A stretch of DNA of 64,000 nt from Carposina sasakii (GCA_014607495.2 CP053175.1:3286001-3350000); one strand, 5' to 3'. Counted from the first letter of the stretch, positions 1-11,023 are shown. Made by a program: numbers and translations. Notes: a model not told the origin generated them from the sequence alone.

Positions 1-471
1 CTCACATCTGAATAACAAATCTACAGAGCTATGTAATAACCTGACAAAGTATATGGTACTATGTACTTGGCGAGTAAAAAGGAATTTCAGCACACATTCC
101 TACACTGACACTAGAATGTCTATTTCTCCTTCTTACTTCCTTGGGTGTGTCTTTTTTTTTAATTCTGATTTTTACAAGCCTTTACATCATACAGTTAAGT
201 CAGGTCTCTGGGTTTGTCTTTACTGTGGCACTTTATCTATTTAGAATTTGTACCTAGCTCTATGAATTTGTCATTTAAATGTGAGATATATCTCTTACCA
301 ACCTCATGCTATGGCTAATAGAGATATTTTCCATAAAGGGGACTATCTTTCTTAAATAAAAAATAAAACAAAAGGGTTGTACTTACACTGCATTTACCCT
401 TTCTATAGAAAGTATCAAAATTTGTTGTCATCTAATTTTTTTTGTTGAATACTTGATTTTGTTCTTTACAG
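1..471. other. no gene recognised; intron upstream of first visible GPR89 exon
   Basis: AT-rich sequence that ends in a pyrimidine-rich tract and the acceptor AG at 470-471. The next GPR89 exon starts mid-codon at 472, so this stretch is most likely intron of that gene. The short open frame at 53-244 has no recognisable product. Confidence 0.6.
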
Positions 472-3400
472 CTCAAGATATTTCCACTGGAATCTGGGAC
501 TGTACTCACTGTTGTTCATGGTCATAGCACTGATACCATTTTACATTGCATATTTTTGCATAAGCAATATTAGATTTGGTAAGTATAATAAATAAAATTT
601 AATATTCACACACATTACAACACACAAGACCCCAAAGGTGGTATAATAGTCCAGTGCCGTAAATAGGGTGGTGCCACCGGTGCCCAGGCACAGGGCGTAG
701 ACTCTGGGGGGCGCAAGAATGGTCACTTGGCCAGACCAGGCAGGACTAAATAGAGCGCAGTTATAGACGCTCGCACAGGGCGTAGAAAAGGCAATTTCCT
801 GCTCTGTAATAGTCACTTTATTCACATGCCTGTGAGGGGCTTCACAGGAATACTTCTGCTGCATCTCCTTATGTGCATGTTGTAAGAGTCAATGAGGAAT
901 GATGAAAGGGGGCCTGTTTACCTAATTTGCAATAGCAAAGCCAAAGCAAAGCGATAGCGAAAATTGTACAATATTCGCCTAGAAATGTCAAAGTTCCTTT
1001 GAAATCCATTTAAGTAATACGAATTTGACAAGCAATCAGCGATTTTTGTACAATTTTCGCTATCGCTTTGCTTTTGCTAGTTAGGTAATAAGGGGGCAGT
1101 TCTCACAAATGATGAGCTAGCAACTTGCTACCCATTTTGGGAACATAACTTTATGTAATTGTAGTTTTTGTGTATTCATGTTTATGTGCATACTTACTTC
1201 ACAAAACATGAACCTATGCCCATTATTGCCCATGTATGCTATATTATGGGTACTTACTGCTAAGCAACAGTATAATTTACTTTTATATAAATGAATATAA
1301 ACTCTGCAAAGTTATGACACAATTTGGTGTATTATATAATTATTATATAATTTTTCAGTATCACAGAATGCAATCAGGCCCCTAACAATGTTTGTTTGGT
1401 TTATCTACCTATACTTCTTTTGGAAACTTGGAGATCCGTTCCCGATTTTGAGTCCAAAACAGGTATGTTTGATCCAAAACTAGATGGGATGAAGAAGCTT
1501 ATGGTCACATAGCAAATGAGCTAAAGTACAGTGGTCAGGGCATATAGCTCGATGAACCGCAGGCTGATTACGTATCTTGCAAATACAAAGCTGAAGCAAT
1601 ACGACAGCGAAAATTGTACAATATTCGCGTTGAAATGTCAAAATTTCTTTGAAATTTAACCTAATACGAATTTGACTAGAAATCAGCGAATTTCGTACAA
1701 TTTTCATGATCGCTTTGCTTTTGCTTTGCTAGTTATAGATAGGTAATAAGGGGCCGATGGCCAATGGAGCCGAAAAGTTCTACCCCCTTATTACCTAACT
1801 AGCAAACGCAAAGCGATAGCGAAAATTGTACAAAAATCGCTGATTGCTTGTCAAATGCGTATTACGTAAAATGAATTTCAAAGGAACTTTGCAATTTCAA
1901 GGCGAATATTGTACAATTTTCGCTATCGCTTTGCTTCGGCTTTGCTATTGCAAATTAGGTAATCAGGGGGCTAGAGTGCCTATCACACAAATTGACGATG
2001 ACAGCTTAATAATGGATATCTTGTTCGAATTGAATGAAACTGCGACGGCAGCGGCATACTCGTCGTCGCCATGGCGCCTCTGTATTAATCTCCCTAGGAT
2101 TTCCATTGAATGAATAAATAGTCACAAAACCTAGTCCCATACTAACGTACCTAAAGTTTTGTATCGTGGGAAAGCTTACCAACGGTGTATTAATATATAG
2201 ATAGTTATAGAAACATCCATGACCATGACTTTTGTTCTCCACACTTTAAGCCATTCTATTCTAAACCTTATTATATATTTTTAGGGTATATTCTCGATAG
2301 AGCAAGGAGTGTCAAGAATAGGAGTGATTGGTGTGACAGTGATGGCTTTGCTGTCAGGTTTCGGTGCTGTCAACTATCCGTACACCTCTATGGCTATATT
2401 TATAAGGTCGGTTTTTTGACAGCAAAATATAGGAATATCTGCCAAATTAAATTAAGTTTAAGTTAAGTTTAAATTAAGTTAGCAGCGTGGTGCCGGCAGA
2501 GTAGAATTCGTACCACCCCATGTCTACCCGTGGGTATCGTACGATGCGATTAAGGGTTCCGGGAGGTGGGCAGCAGCGCCTCCCGTGTTGACAACATAGT
2601 CCAAAATACAAACTGCGGTCACCAACCCGCCTGCCCAGAGTGGTGACTATGGGCAAATACCCCCCATGGCAGTCTTGTGGCGTGCCCTGGAGGAGGCCTA
2701 CGTCCAGCAGTGCACTGCAATAGGCTGATGATGATGATGATGAAATTAAGTTTAGCTTACGCCTAGTTTAATTAAAGCTTTCTATTAGTAAGGCCCTTAA
2801 TGTATTAATTTGCTTATATTTGCTCATTTTCTTTTCCCGACTGGTACGCTGGAAGAAATTTCTGTTAGAGATAAGCTCGCCTTTGTGCATTATTTTAGTA
2901 TGAAATGTGTTTTTCTGTGTAAGAAAGTTTAGGAAAAGGAAGCATATACAGACAGAGTATATCTAAAGAAGTATTTTAACCAAGTCCCTGTGATGATAGC
3001 CCACAAAACAAACATTTACCTTTGAGTCTAATAATTTGAGAATAGGTTCGCTATAATTTGCCATTTTCATAGTATTTTGCGTAACATACCCCTTCTTTAC
3101 ACCCTGTATAAATAAATCTGTTCTTTTATAATGTCGGAAACTTTCATATTTAAAATTTCAGACCTGTAACACATTCCGACATGCTCTCCATAGAGAAGAA
3201 ATTACTGCAGACAATGGACATGATTCTAGTGAAAAAGAAGAGGATAGCATTAGCTGAAGCCAACAGCGCGGGAGGGAGACAGCAATATAACATGTTGGAC
3301 CAATCGAGCGTTAAGAAACGCGGTTTTTGGACAAATATACTTTCAAGTGTTGGCAACATTGCTAATCCTTTGGGCCATGGGACTGAAAGTAAGACATTAT

Positions 3401-5986
3401 TTCAGACTAAGTAAATATAAATATTCATTCATATACTTTACAACACCTTAACTTAGTCCCATACTAAGATCCCTAAGGTCCCTTTAGTCGTGGATACTAA
3501 GCAACAGTATACAGGTGATTTTTGGTCGTCAACTTTCCCGAAAACTACGGAATCTCCTCATCATCACGATCATTTTTCTCCATGGAAGCATACCTGGGAA
3601 GTGTCTGGTTTCCAAAATATTAGGGTCCAAAGTTAAGTAAATAGACCGCGTTTTTCTGCATAAATGTACATAGACGCGCGTAGCGGGATTTTTTCACGAA
3701 AAATAATTAATATCTGTCTATAAAAAAAACTAACATAAACACTAGACACTATAAATTTCGCACAATCAAGGAATTAAATTAAAAAAAAAAAAAAAATTTT
3801 TTTTGCCAGCATTTTTTTTGGCATAAACTTACTTTATTTGATGTATAGAGTACGTACCCTTCGTTAAAGGTGGCCACAAAAAAACACCCTGTATATAAAT
3901 TATATAAGGTCTACCAAATAGTAGTGATTATCTTTTCACACTATGGGATCAACGTCTTTTTTTACATGAAACTAGGTAGGTAAAAAGAAACAACTTTCAT
4001 TATGGGACCAATTCCGAAATAGGAACAGCTGATTTTTTTTCACTATTTCGGAGTTGGTCCCATAATGAAAGTTGTTTCTTTTTACCTACCTAGTTTCGTG
4101 TCAGAAGATAATCACTACTTTTTGGTAGACCTTTATAGATAGTTAAAGAAACATCCATGACTAGGAAACAAACATCGATACTCATCAAAATCAATGTTCA
4201 CACCTTTCGGGATTCGAATCCGTGCCATAACATAAGTAATTGACCCGGTGGCTTAGTGGTTATAGCGGCTGGCACGGTTTGCAGTGGCCGTGGGTTCGAT
4301 TCCCACTCGGGTGAAGAATTTTTTCCATTTTCTTTATTAATAATTTCATAACATAAGTGTTTTACATACTCATCACCAGTGGTCGGAGTAGGTATATTGA
4401 TTTTACATACTTGCGTCATGATATCATAACATGGACATGCATTTTTTCCGGAATGTACCGGAGTTTCCAAAAACTAGCAGCATAGCGTTGAGAGTATTGA
4501 TACATTTTTAACTAGTTTCATGTAATAATTTCGAAGTTTCGGTATTTTTATTTTATTTTTATCATAATAATCCGGAAACTCGGAGGCGTATCCATATTAA
4601 CACATACGTTTGATGTCAATGACCTTATTTCAATATACCTACTCCGACCACTGGTCATCACATATGTTTGTATTTCCAAAAATAAGGTAACCAAAACAGC
4701 ATGATCGTGAAGGAGAATCGACAGCCCTGTTTGTTTAGTATAGATAAAATAAATCAATAGCAAGTTACTAGCTCATAGCCTGAGCGAACGCCCCTAACTT
4801 CCTTAGTCGACTCTTACGACATGCACGAAAGGAGATACAGATGATGTATTCCAGTGAAGCCCCGCATCAGTGTTGGATGCTTATAAATTTATATAAATTA
4901 CAGATATATCTCAATTAAGACAGGAGATATCAGGTCTAGAAGAGCTAAGCAGACAGTTATTCCTTGAAGCACACGATGCTAGGACTATGCGAGAAAAGAT
5001 AGAGTTTTCTAGAACATTTCAGGGGAAATACTTCAACTTTCTCGGCTATTTCTTCTCGCTGTATTGTATTTGGAAGATATTTATTGTAAGTGTTTTCTAT
5101 TTATATTATAGTTAGAAATATTCACATATTTTACAATACTCTGACGCGTCTTGTGTCGTGGGTACTAAGCCACGGTATACAGAGTGTAACAGAAAGGGTA
5201 TGTTAAGCGAAAAGCTGTATAAATAGCCCACTATAGAGAACCTATTTCCAAAATTTGAAACTCGAAATCACATTTTTATTTTTCAAGATTGTATGAAAAT
5301 TCCTGACATATATAAAAATTCTCCATACTATTTGGAAAAATAAACATGTGATTTCGGATCTCAAATTTTGTGGATAGGTTCTCTATAGTGGGCTATTTAC
5401 ATAGCTTTTCGCTTAACATACCCTTTTTGTTACACCCTGTATAATTAATAGATATAGAAACATCCATGAATCTGAAACAAAGTTATACATCAGAATAACA
5501 TTATACAACACAACACACAACACTTCAGGACAAAGACACGTTTGGTTAGGGCCCTAATATTTCCGATTTTCCTGTATGGAGACTTGGACAATCGGAGAAA
5601 GAGAGAGACAGAATAGATGCATTGTTGAAATGTGGTGCTGGAGGCGAATACCGTAGACAGCTAAACGCACAAATGTATCTATTCTCTCCCAACTTGGCAT
5701 AGAAACTCGATTGTCAAGCTTATGTCTGCAACGCATACTTTCCTATTTCGGTAACATAATGCGGAGAGGAGATGATAGCCTTGAAAAATTGGTCATTGTT
5801 GGCAATACCGAAGGAAAGAGATCGCTAGGCCGGTCACCAATACGATGGTCTGACCAAGTGAAAGGGGTCTCATCCCTACCTGGATTCTACGAGATGGTGA
5901 AGGTTGCTTCTGACCGGAATCGATGGAGAAGAATCGTTCACTGGAAAAGCTCCAGTGACCACGATCCTCAGTAATGAGGGACCGAC

Positions 5987-6023
<37 letters not shown>

Positions 6024-7456
6024 TATAATTTGCGAGCATGTGGACAAAGTCGCGGGCAACAGATTGTTATACATAAATAAATAACTTGTGAACTTCGAAG
6101 ATTCCCTTACCTTTATACTATTAGTATAAGTTCATGGATAATAATCTTAATTAAAGTAAACAATATTTTTAATTTCAGTCAACAATAAACATAGTATTCG
6201 ACCGAGTCGGCAAAAAGGACCCTGTGACCAGGGGCATAGAGATCGTTGTCCACTGGCTGGGCTGGAATATAGACGTCTCTTTCTGGTCGCAGCACATCTC
6301 TTTCATTCTAGTCGGGTGTATTGTCTTAACTAGCATTAGAGGACTCCTACTTACTTTGACTAAGGTAAGAATATTATCTTGTTATATGTGCTTCATTGGG
6401 TAAATCTATGCTGCATTGGTTAAATCCATGCTGCATTGGTTAAATCCATGCTTCATTGGTTAAATCCATACTTCAATGGCTGTAAATGCTTTATTTATCA
6501 AATGTAACTACTTCAAGTTTGTGAAAACGCGAAGATATCTGCCTTTGTATCAATTACTCAATTACGTGAAAAGTGCCTACCTACTGGACGGATTTTAATG
6601 AAACTTGGCAATACCTAATAGTACAGGTTATGATTAATCTATTTATTTTAAAGCCACGAGCCTTGTCTTATTCCCTAGAAATAATAATGATATGATATTA
6701 TAATTTTTTTTTATCTGAGCTAGAAAAATAATTTCTATTTCTGAAAAGTTGGCAAAATAAGAGTAAGATTAAGTATTCACTATGGGTGCGTCCACCACCG
6801 GGCCCTACACCCTCCACTGACCCTGGGATCTGACAACACATTCGTTGGGTTTTAGAGTTTCATAATAATTAGTGGTTTACTAATTTACTAATTTCTATAA
6901 TCCTGATGATGCCACGGTTGTTGGCGAAACATATGTAGATTATTAATCTAGTTTTTGATTTCGGAATAGTGCAGTGTATTCTCTTGCATGCTAGGTGCTC
7001 GGGTCTGGTTTCTCGTGGCGATTGTAGTTAGTGCAAGTGCCTGTTTTTCGCAGTTATGAGTTATCAGATCCGAGGGTCAGTGGAGGGTGTAGGGTCCGGT
7101 GATGGGCGCACCCATAGTGAATGTTCGAACTTCCGAATTGTAACGCCTAATACAATTTCATTTATAAGTAGTTAAAATAAACAATTTCCTTCCAGTTCTT
7201 CTACAAAATCGCATCGTCGAAATCGTCGAACATCATCGTTCTCATTCTGGCACAGATAATGGGTATGTACTTCTGTTCGTCTGTCCTGCTCATGCGAATG
7301 AATATGCCCCCGGAGTACAGAATTATTATAACGCAGGTCTTGGGAGATTTGCAGTTCAGTTTCTACCATAGATGGTTCGATGTTATATTTCTAGTCAGTG
7401 CTCTGACTAGTATATTTACGTTGTATTTGGCACATAAACAGCCGTCTGTTAGCTAG
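472..7456 (+). CDS. GPR89: Golgi pH regulator (GPR89/GPHR), 3' seven exons, partial at 5' end
   Basis: Multi-pass membrane protein of the Golgi; family members act as a voltage-dependent anion channel needed for Golgi acidification. Exons: 472-578, 1359-1462, 2285-2406, 3162-3388, 4904-5085, 6179-6364, 7196-7456 (stop TAG). All junctions keep phase and give 395 residues; the family is about 450, so the N-terminal 60 or so residues are left of the window. Family hallmarks seen in order: [120 protein letters not shown] and [17 protein letters not shown]. Hydrophobic segments fill exons 1, 2, 3, 5, 6 and 7. The donor of exon 3 (gtcggt) is weak. The introns are filled with foldback elements and SINEs. 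The gene is convergent with RyR and ends 4.1 kb from its stop. Confidence 0.96.
640..900. repeat. interspersed repeat fragments in GPR89 intron
   Basis: A GC-richer block at about 650-790 is followed at about 835-895 by a piece of the window-wide family that carries the words TTCACTAGAATACATC and TGCATCTCCTTCCGTGCATG. The 107-codon antisense open frame here is only repeat sequence. Confidence 0.5.
908..1097. mobile_element. foldback element, family 'CCCC-TTATTACC', copy 1
   Basis: Nearly the whole 190 bp is an inverted repeat. The left arm reads GCAAAGCGATAGCGAAAATT and the right arm is its complement AATTTTCGCTATCGCTTTGC. The ends resemble ccccTTATTACCTAA. No coding capacity, so it is MITE-like. 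Confidence 0.8.
1562..1754. mobile_element. foldback element, family 'CCCC-TTATTACC', copy 2
   Basis: Same inverted-repeat arms as at 908-1097, somewhat diverged (AAGCAATACGACAGCGAAAA on the left). It lies in the same GPR89 intron. Confidence 0.75.
1783..1970. mobile_element. foldback element, family 'CCCC-TTATTACC', copy 3
   Basis: Third copy within 1.1 kb, starting CCCCCTTATTACCTAACTAG and ending with the complement. The 89-codon open frame at 1844-2113 starts inside it and is not a gene. Confidence 0.8.
2115..2240 (-). repeat. SINE-2 fragment
   Basis: Contains CTAGTCCCATACTAACG and GAAACATCCATGACC, words shared with the fuller SINE-2 copies at 43998-44236 and 48643-48862. Confidence 0.65.
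2478..2742 (+). repeat. LINE-tail/SINE repeat ending in GAT triplets
   Basis: Runs from GCGTGGTGCCGGCAGAGTAG through GAGGCCTACGTCCAGCAGTG to CTGCAATAGGCTGATGATGA. The 3' part encodes the EAYVQQW end seen in non-LTR reverse transcriptases, and trinucleotide tails of this kind are usual for RTE-type elements. The same unit recurs about ten times in the window, in both orientations. Confidence 0.75.
3425..4225. repeat. SINE-2 copy split by two foldback elements
   Basis: One end of SINE-2 (TTAGTCCCATACTAAGATCC) lies at 3425-3508 and the other (GAAACATCCATGAC, then GGGATTCGAATCC) at 4137-4225. Between them lie a foldback element starting ACAGGTGATTTTTGGTCGTC (3509-3893) and a second, nearly perfect foldback (about 3897-4136) with arms AAAAGAAACAACTTTCATTA and complement. 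Confidence 0.7.
4236..4350 (+). repeat. tRNA-derived SINE-1, copy 1
   Basis: tRNA-like head with an A-box-like TGGCTTAGTGG and a B-box GGTTCGATTCC inside a perfect GTGGG/CCCAC T-arm. It is followed by the shared tail CCATTTTCTTTATTAATAAT. Other copies: about 10287-10398, 42838-42950 and 63126-63238. Confidence 0.75.
4369..4661. mobile_element. foldback element
   Basis: The arms CCAGTGGTCGGAGTAGGTAT and ATACCTACTCCGACCACTGG are exact complements about 290 bp apart. No open frame of note. Confidence 0.7.
4745..4875 (-). repeat. dispersed repeat ('CATCAGCTGCATCTCCTTCC' family)
   Basis: Contains GACTCTTACGACATGCACG and CCAGTGAAGCCCCGCATCA. Similar pieces occur at about 7680-7760, 13577-13700, 19640-19755, 22595-22775, 23205-23370, 28485-28680, 30220-30430, 39745-39960, 41870-42140, 51890-52105 and 52365-52535. 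Confidence 0.6.
5105..5480. repeat. SINE-2 fragment interrupted by a foldback element (5178-5441)
   Basis: SINE-2 words flank a complete 264 bp foldback element whose ends read ACAG(A/G)GTGTAAC and GTTACACCCTGT, with inner arms GTATGTTAAGCGAAAAGCT and complement. This is copy 1 of family 'ACAGGGTGTAAC'; other copies are at 7932-8194, 8823-9424, 25711-25975 and 56112-56375. Confidence 0.75.
5530..5985 (+). mobile_element. LINE reverse-transcriptase C-terminal fragment, decayed
   Basis: The frame at 5711-5974 encodes [31 protein letters not shown] and [10 protein letters not shown]. This is the typical tail of non-LTR reverse transcriptases in insects. Upstream the same protein continues in another frame, so the copy is frameshifted and dead. 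Confidence 0.7.
5989..6020. repeat. (GA)n microsatellite
   Basis: About 16 uninterrupted GA units directly after the LINE fragment. Confidence 0.9.
6389..6478. repeat. 20-bp tandem repeat, about four units
   Basis: The unit ATGCTGCATTGGTTAAATCC is repeated with small changes (GCTTC, ACTTC variants) just downstream of the GPR89 exon ending at 6364. Confidence 0.85.
6775..7122. mobile_element. foldback element, family 'CACTATGGGTGCG'
   Basis: The ends CACTATGGGTGCGTCCACCA and GGGCGCACCCATAGTG are inverted, with further pairing of CCCTCCACTGACCCT and its complement. A second, shorter copy is at 9884-10080. Confidence 0.8.
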
Positions 7457-7931
7457 TATAGTTCCGATTGATGATGGCGCTAATTACTATGTGTATGACC
7501 ACATTTTCTGTACAAAAAATGTTAGTTCCGAAATCGGGCATAGGAATTATTATTCTATGAAACGTATTTTATATTATTGTTGGTTTAATTTAAGAATACT
7601 TTCTTAGTTTGAAGAACGAATAGTTGGTTTATAAAGCTATGTATTTATGGTAAACGTTTGTTGAGCAAATGTGTTGATGCTGGGCTTCACTAGAATACAT
7701 CAGCTGCATCTACTTCCGTGCATGTCGTAAGAGTCGACTAAGGAACTCAGCGGCGTTTGGCACAAAGTTAAACTTACTGTTTAAGCCACCAGAGAGGTGA
7801 TATTACATTTAGATATTACATTTCTATGAATGAGTGTGATATCATATTATATCCACCATTCATTGGTTTTTGTGTCAATCAATCAATTTGATTGGTGAAT
7901 ATCTTTATATTGAGCTATTTATTTATTTATA

Positions 7932-8194
7932 TACAGGATGTAACAAAAGGGGTATGTTAAGCGAAAAGCTATGTAAATAGCCCACTAAAAGGAACCTACC
8001 CACAAAATTTCAGACTCGAAATCAGATGTTTATTTTTCCAGATAGTATGGAGAATTCCGAAACAACTCAGGAATGTTCATACAATCTTGAAAAATAAACT
8101 TTTGATTTCGAGTCTCAAATTTTGGAAATAGGTTCTCTATAGTGGGCTATTTACATAGCTTTTCGCTTAACATACCCTTTCTGTTACACCCTAC
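7932..8194. mobile_element. foldback element, family 'ACAGGGTGTAAC', copy 2
   Basis: Same structure as 5178-5441. It abuts a copy of the 'ACAGGTGATTTTTGG' family, which starts at the next base. Confidence 0.85.
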
Positions 8195-8545
8195 AGGATG
8201 ATTTTTGGTCGTCAATCCCGAAAACTATGGAATCTCCTCATCATAAATAGCTCTGGGAAGTGTCTGGTTTCCAAAATTTTAGTCCAAAGTTGAGTAAATA
8301 CTGCGTTTTTTCTGCATAAATGCACATAGACGCGCGTAGCAGGATTTTTTCACGAAAAATAATTAATATCTGTCTATAAAAAAACTAACATAAACACTAG
8401 ACACTATAAATTTCGCACGAATTTAAAATTTTAAAAAAAAAAAAAAAAATTTTTTTCCAGCATTTTTTTTGGCATAAACTTACTTTATTCCATGTATAGA
8501 ATACGTACCCTTCGTTAAAGGTGGCCACAAAAAAACACCCTATAT
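8193..8545. mobile_element. foldback-type element, family 'ACAGGTGATTTTTGG', copy 2
   Basis: Starts CAGGATGATTTTTGGTCGTC and ends GGTGGCCACAAAAAAACACC. Nearly the same sequence is at 3509-3893; shorter or nested copies are at 45026-45257 and 61537-61713. Confidence 0.75.
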
Positions 8546-8598
8546 GTATATTGTACAAAATTCCTAACTTGTAAAACAAGGCTATGAAACTACACATG

Positions 8599-8757
8599 TA
8601 GTAGTGTAATGTTGATTCTGACCGCAATACTTAAAGATGAACTTAAAATTTGTTCTACCTGTCCCTTTCTGCCTCAGCACATTTACATTAGAAATGAGAG
8701 GGACCAACATAATTTTAAGTTTATGTTCAAATGTGGCGGTAAGAATCCACTACTATG
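8599..8757. mobile_element. small foldback element
   Basis: The outer arms GATTCTGACCGC and GCGGTAAGAATC face each other, with TTAAAATTTG facing TAATTTTAAG inside. Related pieces are at about 9455-9605, 17828-17885 and 27621-27826 (CGATTCCGGCAGTCACACTT and complement). Confidence 0.6.
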
Positions 8758-8822
8758 TAAATAAGTTATTATGCTGAAAATATTAGTCATGCTAGATTCA
8801 TTTCAATAGCGATTTGGTTTAA

Positions 8823-9424
8823 CAGGGTGTAACAAAAAAAAGGGTATGTTAAATTCAGTGCGGGCGACTACGTATTTCCGTCTCCAAGGCTTTTAAGAGG
8901 TGCCTCCGATGCTTATTTGCGTCCTGGCAATAGACGTTGACCTAATGTCAATCCCCCTAGAAAATATGCCGGCAGCGAATGTGTAAAGCGAAATGGTATA
9001 TGAAAATAGCCCAGTATTGAGAACCGCCCCTGATTACGTAAAAGCAATAGCAAAACCGAAGCCGCGCGATCGCGATAATTGAGAGTGTGTGCGTGCGCGC
9101 AACGAGCGCTCGGGGCGTCCTCCCGCGCCGCGCACCTCGCCCCGCACCTCGCCCCGCGCCCCGCACCTCGCCCAAGCACACGCACACACTCGAGACTATC
9201 GCGATCGCGCGGCTTCGGCTTTGCTATTGCTTTTACGTAATCAAGGGGCCTTGGACATGTTTTTTTACAGTATGGAGTATGGATTTTAAACTTAAGGAAG
9301 TTCATACAATTTTGTAAAATAAACATGTGATGCCGAGGCTCAAATTTGGTGAATGGGTTCTCTATTATAGTGGACTATTTTAATAGCATTTCGTTTAACA
9401 TAACCCTTTTATTACATTCTGTAT
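8823..9424. mobile_element. family 'ACAGGGTGTAAC' copy 3, split by two insertions
   Basis: The outer ends CAGGGTGTAACAAAAAAAAG and TAACCCTTTTATTACATTC belong to the 5178-5441 family. The left half is broken by about 125 bp of unknown sequence (8850-8975), and the middle by a GC-rich foldback (9027-9248). Confidence 0.65.
9027..9248. mobile_element. foldback element, family 'CCCC-TTATTACC', variant with CpG-rich core
   Basis: The ends CCCCTGATTACGTAAAAGCA and TGCTTTTACGTAATCAAGGG are inverted, as in copies 908-1970. The core is unlike them: very GC- and CpG-rich, with CCCCGCACCTCG repeated. Arg/Ala/Pro-rich open frames of 66-137 codons on both strands are a by-product of this composition. Confidence 0.75.
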
Positions 9425-9883
9425 GTAAATAAGTCCGCATGTGCAAATTAAGTAAGTACATTACAATTGTGGTTAAGCACATTTGTACATAAGCTTAAAA
9501 CTTGTTCTACCTGTCCCTTTTTCTCCCAGCCATTTAAATTATGAACAGAGAGGGACAGACATATTAACAATTTCATGTGGTGTGACAGTTCAAAATCGAC
9601 CACATTCTATTAGTTATTAAAAAGTTTTAAATTGCTTGAAATCTTTTCAAACTTGATTGTTGTTGTTTCTTTTTTTTAATTTTGTCATTACTTTTAAGAC
9701 TGATTTTATATAATTCTAAGTATACTTAAATAAAATTATGTCCAAAAGTTAAGATTTTTATTTTAAAAGATTTCAGTGTAATATCCCATTAGCATAGTTA
9801 TTATAATGCTTATAAATATTTGCCAATTTTTTCCATTTTCTTTATTAATAATTTTATAATATAAAATATCTTGATAAAATTAT

Positions 9884-10080
9884 TGGCGCCCACCACCGGG
9901 CCCAAACACCCTCCACTGACCCTCGGATCTGCCAATAACTACAATTTAGCATCCATTTTCAAACTAGATAAATAATTACATATGTTTACCGTGGCATCCT
10001 CAGGATTTTATAATAATAAAACTCTAAACCAACACAACAACAACACAAGGCCCGGTGGTGGGCGCACCCATAGTGAATGT
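9884..10080. mobile_element. foldback element, family 'CACTATGGGTGCG', short copy
   Basis: Starts GGCGCCCACCACCGGGCCCA and ends GGTGGTGGGCGCACCCATAG. It is a shortened relative of 6775-7122. Confidence 0.7.
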
Positions 10081-10084
10081 TTGA

Positions 10085-10398
10085 CTAAGATAAATTAATA
10101 AAAACACTTCTCCATTAATATAATCCGTTAGGATATGGTTGATCGTTTCATCTTTAAACATTGTGCTGAGGGATTCAGCTTTGTTTGCCGAGATTTGGCT
10201 AGTGTATAGCTATCGGGATGAAGAATAACGTTGCCAATATGTAATTTAGAAAAGAGATGGTAAAATTCGTCATCTGAGTAATTGACTTACCGGTGGCTTA
10301 GTGATTATAGCGGCTGGCACGGTTTGCAGTGGTCGTGGGTTCGGTTCCCACTCGGGTGAAGAATTTTTTCCATTTTCTTTATTAATAATTTTATAATT
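10085..10398 (+). repeat. long SINE-1 copy with 5' extension
   Basis: About 190 bp starting near AAACACTTCTCCATTAATAT precedes the tRNA-like head (GGTTCGGTTCCC) and the CCATTTTCTTTATTAATAAT tail. The same composite is at 62935-63238, so head and extension moved together. Confidence 0.7.
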
Positions 10399-10784
10399 GG
10401 CATTATAAAAAAAATACGATATAATTTAAATAGGTTTATTTGAATAACAAGAAAATATGTTATATTATACAATAAACTATATACTTAAAAAAACTTTTTA
10501 AAATAGAAAAGTTTACTTGGAAAGGCCACCTTAATATTATTAACTTTTATAAATTACTTGCTTAAGGAGTAAAATAGAAAAGATATTTTCTTTATTTGCT
10601 TAAAAACTATATTTTGAAATATTTGATTACTTTACTCTTTCTCAAAAGATACATACAATGAATATTTAAATTAAATAATTGTTTAGTAACTCTATGATAT
10701 GAGTGAGGTAGATTTTATAAAATATATAAATTAATATAATACATATAATAGTATCTTCTATGCTGCTCTGGGAGTGAAAAAAAA

Positions 10785-11023
10785 ACATATAATACGACAG
10801 CTGCTTCTCCTCCCGGGCATACTGTACAAGTCAGTAGAGGGACAAGAGGGTCTTGGTGTTTTGTAGGCAATGGGCTGACCACCTGTCACTACTAACCGAA
10901 CTTGTACATCTCAACTATACCCTCAAAATTGGTCAGAAGTGGCACCATGTCGTTCTATCGGCCCTTGGTGCTCTGCCTACCCCGTAAGGGATAAAGGCGT
11001 GATTATATGTATGTATGTATGTA
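10785..11023 (+). repeat. dispersed repeat with (ATGT)n tail
   Basis: GC-richer block ending CTACCCCGTAAGGGATAAAG and GGCGTGATTATATGTATGTA. This fits a retroposed unit with a simple-repeat tail. The AT-rich rest of 10400-11574 holds nothing I recognise apart from a possible RyR poly(A) signal. Confidence 0.5.

Noticed and set aside
541..864. 107-codon minus-strand open frame
   Set aside because: Made of interspersed repeat pieces inside a GPR89 intron.
4241..4313. tRNA gene at the A-box/B-box sequence
   Set aside because: The T-arm is perfect, but the same unit recurs at three other places with the same 3' tail, and the acceptor stem is only partly paired; it is a SINE head.
5990..6020. Possible GAGA-factor cluster
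   Set aside because: Uninterrupted dinucleotide run directly at the end of a LINE fragment; a plain microsatellite is the simpler reading.
8913..9326. Overlapping Arg/Ala/Pro-rich open frames on both strands (up to 137 codons)
   Set aside because: They arise from the CpG-rich palindromic core of a foldback element; no start context, no homologous look, and the composition explains the lack of stops.
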